Of a stretch of 64,000 nucleotides of DNA, positions 63,870 to 64,000 are shown piece after piece. The stretch is from Nitrospinaceae bacterium (GTDB lineage: Bacteria; Nitrospinota; Nitrospinia; Nitrospinales; VA-1), in assembly GCA_021604505.1 (NCBI GenBank), contig BQJC01000002.1:62001-126000 (forward strand), read 5' to 3'. Positions within the stretch are counted from its first letter, which is position 1. Each line of letters starts with the position of its first letter. Both the position numbers and the translations under genes were made by a program. The notes under the pieces were generated by a model. It was given only the letters and a program-made list of their open reading frames with translations, was not told where the DNA came from and ran no database searches.

Positions 63870-63892
63870 TTCCGATCAACAACTTATCGGAA
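63870..63892. repeat. Inverted repeat in the TPS leader
   Basis: TTCCGAT-(9 bases)-ATCGGAA is a perfect 7-base-pair stem between the sigma-54 promoter and the tpsB start. It may be a leader hairpin or a binding site. Confidence 0.45.
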
Positions 63893-63928
63893 TGGCGGAG
63901 GACTTGCTTGAGCTAGTAAACCATTCAT

Positions 63929-63953
63929 AAAAAAAGCGTTAGCAACGGTTTTT
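63929..63953 (-). terminator. Stem-loop at the 5' end of the TPS transcript
   Basis: On the minus strand the sequence is AAAAACCGTTGCTAACGC followed by seven T. CGTT pairs with AACG around GCT, and the flanking A and T runs extend the stem past one C-C mismatch. It occupies about +2 to +26 of the predicted sigma-54 transcript. It could protect the 5' end or act as an early attenuator. Confidence 0.45.
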
Positions 63954-63964
63954 CAGCATATTTG

Positions 63965-63980
63965 AGCAAAGTCCGTGCCA
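63965..63980 (-). promoter_or_regulatory. Sigma-54 promoter of the TPS operon
   Basis: On the minus strand TGGCACGGACTTTGCT matches the consensus TGGCACG-N4-TTGCW at every conserved position, with GG at -25/-24 and GC at -13/-12. The predicted start is near 63954. Enhancer sites would lie upstream, outside the window. Control by an enhancer-binding activator is inferred. Confidence 0.75.
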
Positions 63981-64000
63981 AATGAGAGAAAGACCCTTGC

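Larger units (their letters stand above)
63674..64000. other. Gene-free leader and promoter region of the TPS locus
   Basis: No credible open frame lies here. On the minus strand it holds a sigma-54 promoter and two inverted repeats (separate entries), giving the tpsBA transcript a predicted leader of about 280 bases. Confidence 0.55.

Overview
The window reads as chromosomal DNA of a Gram-negative bacterium, most likely a Nitrospinota (Nitrospina-like) organism. This is an inference from gene content, not from any database match. The evidence is a complete Pup/UBact-proteasome operon in a genome that also has an outer membrane (two-partner secretion, TonB, many lipoproteins), with housekeeping genes arranged much as in deltaproteobacteria (pheA-tyrA-cmk-rpsA-sppA-HU). 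I see no tRNA, rRNA, CRISPR array, insertion sequence or phage gene.

Layout. 1-2837: 3' end of glnD, a small cytochrome c, an AT-rich lipoprotein, a glycerophosphodiesterase-like protein and a thiamine-binding-type protein. 2960-10236: aromatic amino acid and translation block (pheA, tyrA, cmk, rpsA, sppA, HU/IHF, aroC; no aroA is present between tyrA and cmk). 10388-18687: carbon-nitrogen hydrolase, DUF1566 protein, a tandem pair of secreted paralogues, YHS protein, rpoH-type sigma factor, fumC, fetAB, nadA and a HIT protein. 18779-25061 (minus strand): arc-dop-pup-prcB-prcA-pafA, one tightly coupled operon behind a good sigma-70 promoter. The 58-residue modifier gene pup is easily missed because it overlaps dop and prcB.

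25356-31377: a degenerate nucleotidyltransferase-like protein, a TonB-like protein, a fusion of a nucleotidyltransferase-like domain with a CDP-alcohol phosphotransferase, and a DinG-type helicase. 31593-39682: SYLF protein, orphan PhnE-like permease with a large periplasmic insert, NodU-type carbamoyltransferase, DUF4149, pyrF with an AT-rich in-frame insert, TPR protein, ATP-grasp, Nudix and Spx/ArsC-like proteins. 39941-44955: smc and a cytoplasmic leucine-rich repeat protein.

44979-52770 (minus strand): an alpha/beta-hydrolase-TPR lipoprotein and an unassigned biosynthetic cluster (sugar-nucleotide dehydratase, WbqC protein, two radical SAM proteins, family 2 glycosyltransferase, methyltransferase). 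52977-57015: elbB, nadE and two unknown proteins. 57020-63980 (minus strand): a two-partner secretion locus. A TpsB transporter is followed by a 1645-residue TpsA adhesin with a lysine-rich tail. Upstream lies a textbook sigma-54 promoter with a stem-loop at the predicted 5' end of the transcript.

The most noteworthy systems are the Pup/UBact-proteasome operon (the family is known, but here it has a hidden modifier gene and an ATPase without the usual C-terminal docking motif), the sigma-54-driven TPS locus, and the radical SAM/WbqC cluster, whose product I cannot name.
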